From Gordionus sp. m RMFG-2023 (taxonomy: Eukaryota; Nematomorpha; Gordioida; Chordodea; Parachordodidae), in assembly GCF_954871325.1 (NCBI RefSeq), contig NC_088776.1, positions 5,959,985-6,023,984 on the forward strand: a DNA stretch of 64,000 nucleotides, in the 5' to 3' direction. Below, piece by piece: positions 1-12,872 of this stretch. A model generated the notes under the pieces. The model saw only the letters and a program-made list of their open reading frames with translations. It was not told where the DNA came from and made no database searches. The translations under genes were made by a program, and so were the position numbers. Position 1 is the first letter of the stretch, and every line of letters begins with the position of its first letter.

Positions 1-1177
1 TTCGAAATCATGTCCATTTTAGAATAAGAAAGTAAATTTTATTTAATTTGTAAATGGCTTTTCGATGCACTGTTTTGTTCAACCTATTAATTAATTATGA
101 TTATACATCTAAGATTGCATGATAAAATGCTTAAATTATTTTTTATTAAGTTGCAAAAAGCAAAAACTCTCTTTCTGTGTGGGTAGGGGAAGAGTATAAA
201 TGTATATGGATGTACTGCAGCCTCAAATGTGCTGTATAGATATTAAGGGATGCCATGCCTTTAAAACATTTTTAAAAAAACGATACAATGTAAGTTTTAT
301 TAGTACAAAAATTAAAATTTTACGTGGTAAAATATTCACAGGGCCTATTTATTATGAAATTATTTTTTGTTATATCAAATTTCTCAAATAATGTTAGCAC
401 TTGGAAAGATTAAAGTAATAAAATAAAAACATTAATATAAAGAGTATGAAAAGATTATATACAAGGCCAAGATTACAAATTTTGGCCAAGTGCTCATGGG
501 CTAGAATTTCAAGCACGTTAAGGTTTTCATGTGGTTTATTATATAATTTTTATTGAATGCAATTTGGAAGAAAATATAATTATAATTTTTTAAAAATATT
601 GATAATAAAATAATGTCTCCATTTATAATTTTTATTTAGATTAAATTTTCATTTATTAACAATATTTTGATTCGAAATTGTAATTTTTTATAATATGATT
701 GGCTATAATAATATATTAGTTCTAATAAATTTTCAATGTTCCAAAAAAACTACAATAATGTATTTTAAAAAAAGCATCCCACCCCAGTAGAAAACTGGCT
801 ACACATTTTCCCCTGACTATTATTAGCCAAGCATGAAGCCAATTAGTACTAGTGGAGAGGGGAGTACTGGGAGCAAAGACCTAACAAGATGTTTTTGACA
901 TGTTTTAAATAAAATAACGGATATACCCTAGTCACTCCTGCTAAAATTCAAATGATATCCCCCCCCCCTTAATGTTAGAGGTGTCTGTCAAAACTAAAAC
1001 AGCTGCAATATTATATAAATAGTGAAATTTAAAGATATATTATCCTCGTGCTTCAGAAACTATAATGTGAGATAACTTCCAATTTAATTATGCAGTTTTT
1101 TAAAAAAAATATTGCACCAAATATAAATATCAAATGCTTGGGCCTTAATTTTTGTAACCAATGTATAATTAAGATTA
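1..1177. other. Left edge, no gene recognised
   Basis: AT-rich. A 63-codon plus ORF at 200-391 has no recognisable features and is probably chance. Confidence 0.4.
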
Positions 1178-1420
1178 TCAATCAAAATCAAAATAAATAT
1201 TACTTTGTTCCTGGTTAGAAACAATCTCGACTGTTCCGAAATTTACATCGATCAAAATTTCATAGTTTTTGATATAATCAAAATTTGGAGCTAGGTAATT
1301 TGCGATTTTTAAATAATTATTTAAGCGTTTTGCTGTTGAATATATTAGAACCCATGAATTTTTTTCATTTATAAATGTGTCTCTCTCGATGATTTGAGTC
1401 AGAGTTAAATAGGAACTCAT
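1178..1420 (-). CDS. Small hypothetical ORF, 80 codons
   Basis: An ATG-initiated minus-strand ORF, with no domain I recognise, lies about 470 bases beyond the stop of the Asn-rich exons. It opens MSSYLTLTQIIERDT and ends with acidic YFDFD. Its amino-acid mix (few poly-Lys/Phe runs, a mixed hydrophobic pattern) looks more protein-like than the surrounding AT-driven ORFs. It could be a short gene, the last exon of a gene extending upstream, or chance. Confidence 0.3.
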   Translation of the reverse strand: MSSYLTLTQIIERDTFINEKNSWVLIYSTAKRLNNYLKIANYLAPNFDYIKNYEILIDVNFGTVEIVSNQEQSNIYFDFD

Positions 1421-1891
1421 TACATTATTGAATTTAAGTTAATCGCAGAAATATTTTTTTAAAAAAAATTCGGCGGTAATAGGAATCATATGTTTTTTAA
1501 AATTTTATTATAAAGTGTAACAATTATCCACAAAAAAAACGTTAATTTTAAATAAGCATTAACAAATTTAACAATCATAACGAAATACAGAATATATATT
1601 ATTAAATAATGTAACAAAATATTTAAATAAAAATATATAAACCCTTAGAAATATAAAATTATTAACAGCGTATAACTTTACTAAAAAAATCTGTATAAAT
1701 ATATATTTTTTAAAGCTTTAACAAAAACATTTATATAAAAATATTAAGAAAATAATACAAGGTTTATCTTAGCCATGCTAAAAATATATATTGGTTAAAA
1801 TTTAAAAGATAAACAATCAATACTGGTGTTGTATATATATAATTCAATTAACAGCTATATTATTATGTTTTTTAATTTAATTATCGGAACT

Positions 1892-3708
1892 TTAAAACTG
1901 GATACTATCTTGCACGTAGGATTGTGAATCAAACCAGCATGACAAATTGTTGTTATTATTGTCTATATTTTTTATATCATCCGTAAACGTAAAATACCCA
2001 TTTTCTTCATAAAACAGTTGTTGAGATGTTTGAGGCTAGAAAAATAGTGTATCAATTATTTTCAAACCCGATATTTATAATATTTTAAATTTTTACAAAA
2101 ATTATATAATAGAATAAATCTGTATAAATAATAAGCTAGATCAGAATCTAAAAATCAGATATTTGATCCAATTTCCGTTTTTAATAAACTTTCAAAATTT
2201 ATAATAAATATTTCTGATCCCATCCCGCTGATAATGCTATATTAAAAGCTGTCCGATTAAGAATTTTGCCAAAATAATATTACGTAAGCCTCGAGATTTA
2301 CAAATAGAGGTCTGAACTTTTCCACCATCAACAAAATCTCCAGGTTTGTATAATCTTATTTTGGTTAAAATATTGATCAGGCCGTTTTTAAGCTCAACCA
2401 CCATCGCTGAACCTATCAATAAAAATCTTCAACATAAATGATATTTCTAAATCTAAACCTAGTTATAATTAGTGGTTAAACGGCTCGTTTTAAGCCGATA
2501 AAACGGTTAACTCAATATTTTCGCCAAAAATATTGCCTAAGCCTCAAGATTTCGATAATATATATTTAAATCTTTGTTTCTTCTATTAGCAAAATCCAGG
2601 CATGCGTAATATTTTTCTGGAGGAAATATTGAGTTATCCGTTTTTAAAAATCGGCTCAAAACGAGCCGTTTAACAACACTTGTTATAATATATATCATTC
2701 CTAACTAATAATGTTATATAAGTTTTATCACTTAACCTTTAGATTAATATCAAAATAATCTGTTCTTTTGAAATGGTTTATATCAATATTCGCGCATACG
2801 TTCACACTACTAGGTAGATCTTTCTCTGATGTATATATCGTATTTTGTTGATAAGAAGATAACTTTTGCGAGTTATTATTTTCCATAAAAAAATTATCTT
2901 TTGAATTTAATTTTATGTCGAAATAATTCCCACCTCCATATAAATTTTCATTACTAACGCTTAAATTATTATAAGAGGTGTCATAAAACTCATTCATATT
3001 TATGGAAGAATTGCTTAAACTTTGCTTTCCGTTAACACTCGTGAAGACCTCAATGGGGCTCAATTTTTGAAAATCTCCAATATTGTTATTAATTTTGTTG
3101 TCATTCTTATGATCTATATTGATATTTATGTTGATGTTAGGCAGCTGGAAATCTTTTTTAGCTAGAGCAGAAGAACATAAAACCATTAAATTAGGATCGC
3201 AACAATTACCCGGATTGTTCACCAAATTAAAATTATTGTAATTTAAGTAATTATTATTGCATATAAAATTTGGATTAAAATTGTTTGTCTTCAGAATCGG
3301 TAAATTTAAATTGTTTTTGTATTTTGGCGAAGAATTCATCAAAAAATTATGGTTTGCCGACGAATTAAGTATTGCAGACGCGCTGTAGTCTGCTGTATTG
3401 TATAAAAAGTTATCACGGTTCATCAGCTCGCAAGATTGCATCTAATATATCAAATAGATAATTTATTTATAGGGCCAAATCCAGTTGAATCTACTTTTCT
3501 TTCAAAAATGTATTAAGATATAATTATTCAAACAAATAAAAAACATAAGGCAGTTTGCATATTTGTACATTATTGCTTACGGTGACGTAAATAGATATAC
3601 GGTATAAAAAAAATATGTGAAATATAGTAATTACCGGGTATAAATCGTTATTAAAGGGTTCGATATACTGCATACACTCTAAAGCATTTTGATCCATGTG
3701 ATGTCTGA
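1892..3708 (-). CDS. Asn-rich 3' exons, probably the C-terminal part of the HSF-like gene
   Basis: Three exons can be chained in phase on the minus strand. Exon A is about 3708-3637, ends NNDLYP and has donor GTAATTAC. Exon B is 3441-2737, 235 codons starting after a ..TATTAG acceptor, with donor GTTAAGTG. Exon C is 2035-1892, 48 codons, starts PQTSQQLFYEENG after TTTCTAG and ends at a TAA. The product is very rich in Asn and Ser with no recognised domain, which fits a disordered activation region. Joining it to the HSF exon at 12165-12872 is an inference: strand and order fit, and no other start is convincing, but the acceptor of exon A is in phase 2 while the HSF exon ends in phase 0. At least one exon in between is therefore missing, or this is a separate gene. 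Confidence 0.6.
2472..2679. mobile_element. TA-MITE copy
   Basis: About 208 bp with arms GTGGTTAAACGGCTCG and CGAGCCGTTTAACAACAC and the shared inner segment. It lies between exons B and C of the Asn-rich gene, that is, in an intron. Confidence 0.8.
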
Positions 3709-3787
3709 TAAATATGTTTTTAGATTTTATTGGTATGTTAATAAATAAGAATTTATCTATGCTTTTTATCGGATTCAACCGATTCAT

Positions 3788-6300
3788 TTAAAAGAAGTTG
3801 TTAGATATAAGCAAGAGACTAGGATAAATCTCTAAGAGTTTATAAGTTGCTAAACGGCTCGTTTTGAGCCGATTTTTAAAAACGACTTACTCGATATTTA
3901 TTCAGAAATTACACAAGCTTGAAGATTTTGGGCATAGATGGCACAAAGATTATCCATTAGCAAAATTTCGAGGTTCAGGCCATATTTTTTTTTGATTAAA
4001 ATATTGAGTTAGCCGTTTTAAAAAATTGACTAAATCAAGGCATTTAACAACACTATTGTAGCTGGAAAATAGGTAAGGATTTATCGATAATCACCCAGCA
4101 GTCGTTAGAAGCTACGATTACTAGACAAAGAATAGCCGTCTAACAGAACTTAGAAGGCATAAAATGGAAACAAAGGAGCTGATCAAACCATGTTGTCGGA
4201 TAATTAATGAACGAAGATAATCGTTAACATATAAAGAAGAGCATCTAAGCGTGGGGACCTAAATTAGATAGACTAATTCGAATAAAGGGTTTGGGCTAAT
4301 TTAGGTGGAAGAGTCTGTTTCAAATAAAAGTGCCAAATGAAATTTAATTTTTTTTTTCAAACTTAACTATCCTTATTTCTCAACCGGTTAATAATAGGCC
4401 TCTGAGAGCTATTTTCCATTCATAAATTTATTTATTTTTCCTTCCCGTTTCTTAATATTATTTTCTAAAATCTTGAAACCAAATTTTGTATATATAAACA
4501 ACAAAATTAGTATAAAGATATTATAATTTAAAAATATTCATTAGATGTAAATTTTAAAATACAATTTTACCAATGTCGACTATATAGATATAACATGTGA
4601 TTTTTAATATATGTAATTCTTAATTTTAAAACTAATTGATAATTTATTTTTATTATAAAGAAATTTAAATTTTTTTTTAATTATGTGCAGATTTTTGATA
4701 CTAGTTTTGTTTTACATTTAGAATTCACTATTATGATTAGGATCAGCAGTTATTTTTCTACTATGTCAAAAATTGATATAGAAAATAAACTATTTTTATC
4801 TAGCAAGTGGTGATTAAATAGTGAAATTTGGTTATTTAATTTAGATTTTCCTTATCTACGTCCTTATCTTTCACTATTTAAAATTTTGATTTTAATCATT
4901 GATTTTTTTAAAAAAATCGGGGTAATTTAAATCGCGATTTAAAACAAATTAATTTAAATCTGCCAACCCTAGTGTATATATATATTATTGACATATTTTA
5001 ATGTAGAAAAATAAATGAACCTTTCATGGTGGTAGTCAGAGATTTTCATTTGAGTTTCATATCCCCTTGTTAAATATTTCTCTTGGGACGGGAAACTATA
5101 AATCCTAATTGTTTCTCTTTTCTTAAAAAGAATAATAAATAATTAAATAACAACAAATAATATTTTACGTGATACGTGATATCGCTTTTGCCCTTTGATG
5201 TTAAAAGTTCAACAGAGCTACACTAGATTTTCCTCATTTCCATCTAATTGGAACAAATTTAATTTGGGTGAAAAGTACAAATATGAGGAGCCCTCTACAC
5301 GTTTGTGGGCATGCTGCACCTAATTGTACGCGCAACATTTCGAAAAATGTTGCTTAAACGTATATACGCTAATTAAAAAAGAGCTTATACCCAAGAACTA
5401 TAGAATACATAATTATTTTAAGGGTGGGAGATGGATAATTTTAAGTTTAAAATATCTTTGTATGAGTACTGGTTGATTCTATATCAATTTTGAGAAGAAT
5501 CTACTGAATTAGATTACTTTATATATTGGAGGATTTATTGTTTATCATAAAAAATTAAGAAATTAATACCGTGAAAATTTAGAATTTAATATATCACCTC
5601 TTCCCTATCTTTATAATAATTCGTTTTAGTTTGTAAAATCTACTAGAAATGAATTTGATAATAATATAAATAATATTTTAAATTTCAAAAAAAAAAATTT
5701 CGTTATAATTTTTATATTTATTTTAAAAATACTTGAATAAAAACCTGTTGAGATTTAAATCTTTTTAAATGATAATATAACATTTAAAACTGTGTATTCA
5801 AAGGATTTTAAAGATTTTAACAAATTATTTTGATTCATCAATAAAGTCAAAACACTCCAACTGATATATTGCATTTGCAGAATAAGAACAATTTGTAAAT
5901 AAAGATCCAAAAAATAATAATTAGATAAATTTTTCTTCCGTTTCTTTATGCTAACTATTGTTAAGGCATTCTTAGGCAGTAATAAAGCATAAAAACAATG
6001 GCATAGATTTTAAAGTTAGTGCCTTCCATTGTTCAGCCACCTTTAACGGAGATGATATATATAATATATATCTTAAAAGCAATATAAAATAAATAATTAC
6101 GGGAAAATAAAAAATGTTTAATCATAATTTTATCAGACGTAGACTTGGAATATAGAGCGTTGTTTGGAGTTAACCCCCACCACAATCTTATCCCCCAACT
6201 TAGCTGGATAAAATGGCTACACCATTGCTGCAGATTCTTATATGGAAAACCAAGATGGCATGAACCCGATGATTTATTTGTATTTAACGTTGCTTAAAAA
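3788..6300. other. Presumed intron of HSF-like gene, AT-rich with one MITE
   Basis: Apart from the TA-flanked MITE at 3846-4053 this stretch shows no convincing exon on either strand. The end CTGCCAACCCTAG at about 4960-4973 resembles the end of a hAT-type repeat, but I could not find its partner. Confidence 0.4.
3846..4053. mobile_element. TA-MITE copy
   Basis: The left arm is TTGCTAAACGGCTCGTTTTG and the right arm ends CATTTAACAACACTA. The centre keeps the GGCATAGATGGCA segment typical of the family. Confidence 0.75.
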
Positions 6301-6433
6301 TAGGTAGGCATTAGTGTTGTTAAATTGCTTGGTTGTTGGGTCGAATTAGCATGATTTTTGGTTGGGTTTTTGGTCGAAAAAATGAACCAAAACCAAAGCA
6401 ACCAAATTGGTCGACCTGGTCGACCAAATCCAT

Positions 6434-6976
6434 AGACCCGAGCACCGACCCAAGCACAGACCCGAGCACCGACCCAAGCACAGACCCGAGCACCGACTTA
6501 AGTACAGACCCGAGAACCGACCCGAGCATCGACCTAAGCACCGACCCAAGCACAGACCCGAGCATCGACTCAAGCACTGACCCGAGCATCGACCCAAGCA
6601 CCGCCACAAGCACAGACCCGAGCACCGACCCAAGCACAGACCCGAGCATCGACTCAAGCCCTGACCCGAGCATCGACTTAAGCACTGACCCGAGCACAGA
6701 CCCAAGCACCGACCCGAGCACCGACCCAACAGACCCGAGCATCGACACAAGCACTGACCCGAGCATTGACCCGAGCATTGACCCAAGCACCGACCCGAGC
6801 ACCGACCCAAGCACCGACCCGAGCACCGACCCAACCACCGACCCGAGCATCGACTCAAGCACCGACCCGAGCATCGACTCAAGCACTGACCCGAGCATCG
6901 ACCCAAGCACTGACCCGAGCATCGACCCAAGCACCGACCCGAGCACCGACCCGAGCACAGACCCGAGCACCAACCC
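6434..6976. repeat. Minisatellite, 12-bp unit in 24-bp pairs
   Basis: About 45 tandem copies of a GACCCGAGCACC-like unit alternate with GACCCAAGCACA or GACCCGAGCATC. The array is over 55 percent GC in an AT-rich neighbourhood. The period is a multiple of three and the unit lacks stops, so several frames stay open on both strands, giving apparent repeat proteins such as (DPST)n on plus and (GSVL)n on minus. A short inverted repeat around GTTTTTGGTC/GAACCAAAACC at 6350-6400 precedes the array. It lies in the presumed long intron of the HSF-like gene. Confidence 0.9.
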
Positions 6977-6984
6977 AAATCAAC

Positions 6985-9900
6985 TTATAATATATTGTTA
7001 ATGTTTTGCTCAATTTTTACATAGAGGACGAATATTTCAATAATAGTCTTTTTTTTAAATTGTATACTTATATTCAAAATTAAAAATTATAGGACGAGTA
7101 ATTCAATTTCATATTAATTAAATAATTGATATGGAATTGAAATAATTACCTTCTAAGACCGGGAAAAATTTATTATAGGAATTTATCGATTTTAGATATT
7201 TATAATTCATATATCATCGAAAAATGAGGATAATTTATGTTGATTTAATTCTTGCCCTAAAGTTGTAAAAATTGGCTAAGGCTCAAACAGATTAGATATG
7301 CTGGCTCAGGAGTTGACATTAGTCACCTCAGGAGTTGACTCTAGTAGGCCCGACTTTAATTTTAAGCTTAAATGCATTTATTTGTTGTTTAACTCTAATT
7401 CGATAATGGATATTACAAATTAATGTATAGCCTAAAATTGCCTTCCCATCAAAATATTTTTACATTTATCCAAAATATCCCTCTAGCGAGTAGTTCTAGC
7501 TGATCTTTGCTCACATATATCGATGGAAAGATCCTTCAGTGCAATACGAAGTAACCACATTACGAAATAAATTTGACAAATACACTTTAGACGATATTTT
7601 AATCATAAAACTTAATATAAATTTGTTACAACGTTTTATCTTTTTTGATATTCATTTTATTAATATTTGTGAATAATTTTATATTTGTTATAGAATAAAT
7701 AAAATAATTTTAATGAAATTGTTACGACTTTTGATAGTTTTGAGGGAATTTTTACGGGTCATTAAATTAAAAGTAAATAAAATATAGATTTAATCACTTG
7801 ACAAACCATGATATTTTTTAAAATTCTAAATTTTGATAAATTTGCTTAGTCTATTTTTATAACACTTATTTTTTATGGATAAAAATAACCCCCCGGTCTC
7901 CCGTATTAGATTGAAACAATCTAAGTTTTATATTATCAGATTAGCTTCTGCATACAATTATTCCACACATAGCCCTTATAAAAACAAATTTCCAAACTTT
8001 TTAAATCGTTTTTAATTAATTAAAAACAGATAGGATGTACACACCACATAAACTAGGTTTTGAAGATGATTTTTGAATACTTTTTATCAGAGTTGGCAAG
8101 TAGGCCAATTGACCGTTCAATTTAAGTCAATTGACGGGAGGAGTTTTGACCTGGTTAAATACGGTCAAATACTCCAAAATATTTTAAGTGATAAAATTAA
8201 TTTCAAAAGTATAAACGTCATGTTTAATAGTTAATTAAGGCAGTAATTTCTATAAGAAACAATCAATTCCCACCTAAAGTTAGTGGAATAAGCTATGCCC
8301 ACCATGCCCATTAAGGGACTAATAATTCCTAGTTATACTTTAAAGAAATATGTCGATTTGGGATATTTTTACGAAAACAGAAATCGATTGAAGATTTCGA
8401 CATCAGGAAAGATGGAGAGGATTTGATAACTTTATCTAGATATTTTTTTGGAAAAATGTTTACCCCCACCCTCTCATGATTTAAACCACCAGAAGACATA
8501 GATTAATGATTAATTTGAAAACTCAAATAATCATGCTTCACTTAAAAATAAAAATGTATAGTAAAAAATGCTGAGCTTTATATTATATTTTCTAAGAAAT
8601 TCAATTTTGATAAAATTTTTACTTGGCAACTTTTGAGAATTCAGTAAAAATTACTTTAAGTAGTAATTCTGAGTAATTATGGGGAAAAAAATAATATATT
8701 TTTAAGGACTAACCTGATGTATTACAACAACTAAGCAATATATATTGGCTTACGCTTCATATTTAATGCTTGTCCTTGTGGCTAACTTCGTGCTTAAGGC
8801 TACTTGTTAATATTAGATTCAGATTCATATCAAATTCAAAATATAACTAATATTTTATATCTAAATATAGACAGAAAAGATAAAAAAAAATATATTATAA
8901 GGATCGCAAAATCATATGATTCAAAAATATTCTGGAATTGAGGAAATCCCTTTTAATTTAGATGTAATTGATTTTGAATCACCATTCAAAATCCGATAAA
9001 GACAGTTAAATGAGTAATGTTATAGTTTTTATTTTTATAATTGTTTTTGGTTAGTGATTGGCAAATGATAAATTTATAAATATTAAGTACTCATCAATTA
9101 ATCTTTTTAAAATGTTTAAGAGTGAGAAAGTACAGATTAAAACGGCCTTTTTTTAGTCACACTTTAGAGTTAACATTTTAAAGCGAAAATAATCAGTAAT
9201 ACGTAGAGTTGTTAACATTTTTCTAAAAAGAAATCTTTTAAATATTAATTTAATAAATATTTATTTCAAATTGCATAATTAAGATTAATTTTTATATAAA
9301 TAAACCATTTATCAATAAAAATATTTTAGTAAGATTTTCTGAAATTTTATTTAATTCTTCTTAATTTATAATTATTTAGCAATATAAATTATATATATTC
9401 AATTTTTCACCATAACAAATATAGTATAGTCTTATAAAATCGAGATATCTTATCTAATAAAATTCTGTATTTTTATATTAATATGCCAAGGTTCAAAATA
9501 GACCGGGGATAGTGTTATCACATTTCATTTTCCTTCAATTTTAATTATTGTAAAGAAAATAACTACTTAGTTATTCCACACCTAATCCAGGCATATTAAA
9601 AAACGAATACGAATAATTTGCTATTTGCATTAGAATAATTTGTTTTTAAAAATTATTTTAATTCGGATCAATAAAATTGACGGTTAGGTCCTAAGAATTT
9701 GAGTTGAGCTAATCCAAATAGCAATAAATTAGTGGCAACTTTAAGACTAAAAAGCGACTGAAAGTATTTATTTTTTTTATCAATGTAATGCTAATTAATT
9801 AGTTTGGTAGACAGTTATAAAAAAATAATTTATTTGTAAAAATAAGAAAAAATTGCTAAAATTGGCATCCTTCTTGAAGGAAAAATATGGTAATAGATAT

Positions 9901-11000
9901 CTGGTTCACGCTAATATTTAATCGTGTCTGAACACTAGTTGGAACCAAAAAAAAAAGAAACCAAGTTGTGAACAAAATGAAAACTATGATTTAAACTTCA
10001 AGTGTAAAGTGATCCAATCAATTTTTTTCGAATATTTTTCGCGCACTTTTTTTAAATATAGTAAATATCTGAGATGATTTTATATAGATAGGAAATTAAA
10101 GCAGTTTGTTTTATCAATTTAAAGAAATAAAAAAAGGCAAATCAATTTTCGTCTAGATATCAATTATAAAAGTATTAAAAACACAAAATTTTACCGTCAT
10201 AGTCACTGATCTCAGTCTATATATTATCATATATTATCTAATAAATTTAGATATTATGATGAATTATAGATATATTAACCATTATAGAAAACAAGAAAAA
10301 AAAATACATAAATTTATTTATGTTGATATAGCAAAAAAAGATCGAACTGGTAATTAATATACCCAATACTTAATATTTATATCCATGGATATGAACCGAC
10401 CCTAACTCAGAGAAGAAACCCGGGTTTTTGGAAAAAATCTGAACCCGAACCGAATCACCCGGAAATTTTATTTGAACCCGGATTCAACCGGATAGTTTTT
10501 TAATTATGATTTAAATAAATAATTTTTTTTATCATTTAAAAAATTCTAGAACTAAACCCGGAACCAAAACTGGATTCAAAAATATTTCCCCAAACCTAAC
10601 CCGAATCGAACCCACCTATTATTTTTTAAACCTTAAACCGAACCCGAACCGAATCCGGGCAAAAATTTTGCCGGTCGCATTCCTGTTTTTATACATTCAC
10701 TTAGATAATCCTATAATTTTATTTTTAAATTTGGCATAGCAGAACGGGGATGGTATGATACCAAGATGCCAAAATACTTAGGGTGGTTAACTGGCTAACG
10801 TGACATATCATTTTTATTTATGTTTTGTATATGTTACAGTCAATTGGCACAGTAGCGTCACTTGGGGAGGGAAAGAGGGGCACTGAAAATTTTGAAAATA
10901 TTAATTATAAATAAATAAAAATCAGGTATCACGGAATTCGCGTAACCAGTAGATACATGAGTTGACTGATTTATTTCTTAATTTCGCGTAACGCCAGTAT
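6985..11000. other. Presumed intron, no gene recognised
   Basis: AT-rich sequence without a supported exon. A possible repeat start, AGAGTTGGCAAGTAGGCC, lies near 8090, and CCCGG-rich low-complexity DNA lies at 10420-10680. Confidence 0.4.
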
Positions 11001-11006
11001 AAAATT

Positions 11007-11283
11007 CAGAGATCTGCAGAGGTACCATTTTCACGACATGGCCCGGAGTTTTTTTTTAAAAATATATATATTATCTGAACGGTCTGGCCCGTATTTTATA
11101 TTTTCAGACCAAACCTAGCCCGGGTTTTTCTTTAAAAAGAAAATTTTCGGCCCGGCCCGGATTTATTAAAAATATAAAAAATGTATTACATCTATTCTTA
11201 ATTTTTATAGCTAATAATAGCGATTAAAAACGCGTATTTTTAAAAAAAAATTTTAGGGCCCGGCCCTGCTCTGCTGGTCTTTG
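11007..11283. mobile_element. Short hAT-like non-autonomous element, GGCCCGG family
   Basis: A 277-bp element starts CAGAGATCTGCAGAGG and ends GCTCTGCTGGTCTTTG. The flanks carry a near-identical 8-bp duplication (ATAAAATT against ATAAAAATT). The interior is A/T runs broken by GGCCCGGCCCGG blocks. The same end (AGAGATCTGCA or AGAGACCTGCAG) recurs near 13147, 17041, 18271 and 20169, so this is a dispersed family. It has no coding capacity. Confidence 0.65.
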
Positions 11284-12164
11284 ATAAAAATTAATAATGA
11301 CTCTAGAGTTCATGAAAAAATTGTCTCTCAGAAATGGAAAATTACCCAAAATTCTGAGCAAAAAATTGTTGAAGATCACAGAAGATCAAGATGGTTTTTT
11401 TTAAAAATTTACGATCTCATCAACAAAAATTTTTTAGGCATAAAAATCATGAATTCTTAAAAATTTAATTTTTAATGTAAAATTTGATTTAAAAAAAACA
11501 TTTTTAAGCATTTCTCAAATAAATCTTCTTTTAATAAAATCTTCAGGGATCAAAATCTTTTTATTTTTAAGAGCATTTTAAACGCTGAAATTCTTACACT
11601 ATTACTGGAATAGATTTCTTGGCAGTCAGATTTTTCAAATTTGAAAAAAAAAAGATCCACAAACAAATGATTGCACTATTTACCAACTTTTAATAGTTTA
11701 TTTAAATCATTTTTTTTTAAATAAATTTTTTTGCAGGAAATGTGTCATTTTAAAAAGATTTTATTTTTATTGAATCAAAATCAAAATCAAATGCATTTGC
11801 AATACAAAAATCAAAACTTTACTTTAATTTTATTTTATTAAAATTTTCGAATATACAAACAAGGTCATCGGCATTCTAGAATTTTTTAAAGATTCTAAAT
11901 ATTAGCGACATTCTATTTTCTTATATCTATTTTTATTGGCCAATTTTGTTATTATCATCAATTCATCGCATTTGATTGGTTTATTTTATAATGATTCAAA
12001 AAAAAACCCTTAAATATTTCAAGTAACAGAGTGTTAAATAAATCAATATGGTCGACAATTTTGGGTAACAATCGATAAGTTGATTTTGAATAAGTGATTG
12101 ATTATAAAAAAATTAGGGATTTTAATAGGCACATAATTATTATTTTTATTATTCTGTATATTAC

Positions 12165-12872
12165 CTTTCTTCTTTTAACATCATTTGGTTTCAAGTATTC
12201 GATTTTTTCGTGTATAGGTCTAGCTTCGATCCCGTTTTCTTTATGGGCATCGTCAATATGTTGACCACCATTCTCGCTTACATTGTTAGAACTACCATTT
12301 TTTGAGGTGTTATTATTCATTAAGGAAGTCCTTTTTATCGTCTCCAATAATTCGGGATGACCTCGGATGAAATGTTTGTGAAAATATTCGTGATAATCTA
12401 ATTCATCGTCAAATTTTCTTTTCGACTTCTTGAATTTGCTGTCATTATAAATCACGTTTTCAATGTTGAATAGCAAATAATTGTTGCCGTTGATCTCGGG
12501 ATTGTTTACCATGCCATGATTTTTTCGTGTCGTCTGCGGGAAATCAATTTGTCCTCTATTCACCACATCTTCGTGTTTTTTTCTCAGTTTCGATATCTTT
12601 TTGAACCCGTAAAGATTGAGCTGCCTGATGAAGCTCGATATTTGCTTGGTATTAAATTCAACTTTGGTCTCTTTTTTGTCGTTCTTTTCCAGCGATTTTT
12701 TGAAATACTGATTTGTGTAGGAGTCTAAATACCTTTTTTCAAAGGATGGGAAATTGATTAATATGGATTTCCCATCCATTGCCCAATCTATCTCACCAGT
12801 TTGGCAGGTGTTGATAATTCTATATAATTTCATAGGAAAAGGTTCTACACTGGTTTGAGGCATGCTAGTCAT
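12165..12872 (-). CDS. HSF-type DNA-binding domain protein (HSF5/HSFY-like), first coding exon
   Basis: This is a sequence-specific DNA-binding transcription factor, expected in the nucleus. The exon reads 236 codons from the ATG at 12872 to a GT donor (GTAATATAC) after ...VKRRK. The HSF fold is visible: PFPMKLYRIIN at residues 11-21, IDWAMDGKSILI at 28-39, then SSFIRQLNLYGFKK at 79-92, the recognition helix and the start of the wing. The tail of the domain, YFHKHFIRGHPELLETIKR, lies at about 163-181, so the wing region carries an unusually long insert of roughly 65 residues. A further Lys/Glu-rich insert lies at about 57-77. Starting FP-KL-RI and ending in F-RG-PELL-IKR resembles animal HSF5/HSFY more than HSF1, which is an inference from recall. 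No oligomerization coiled coil is seen in this exon. The first ATG is used because MTSMPQTSVEPFP leads directly into the domain. Confidence 0.88.

Noticed and set aside
6320-7001. Long ORFs on both strands reading (DPST)n, (GSVL)n and Cys/Arg-rich repeats
   Set aside because: They are products of one 12-bp tandem array open in several frames. No start context, domain or splicing supports a protein.
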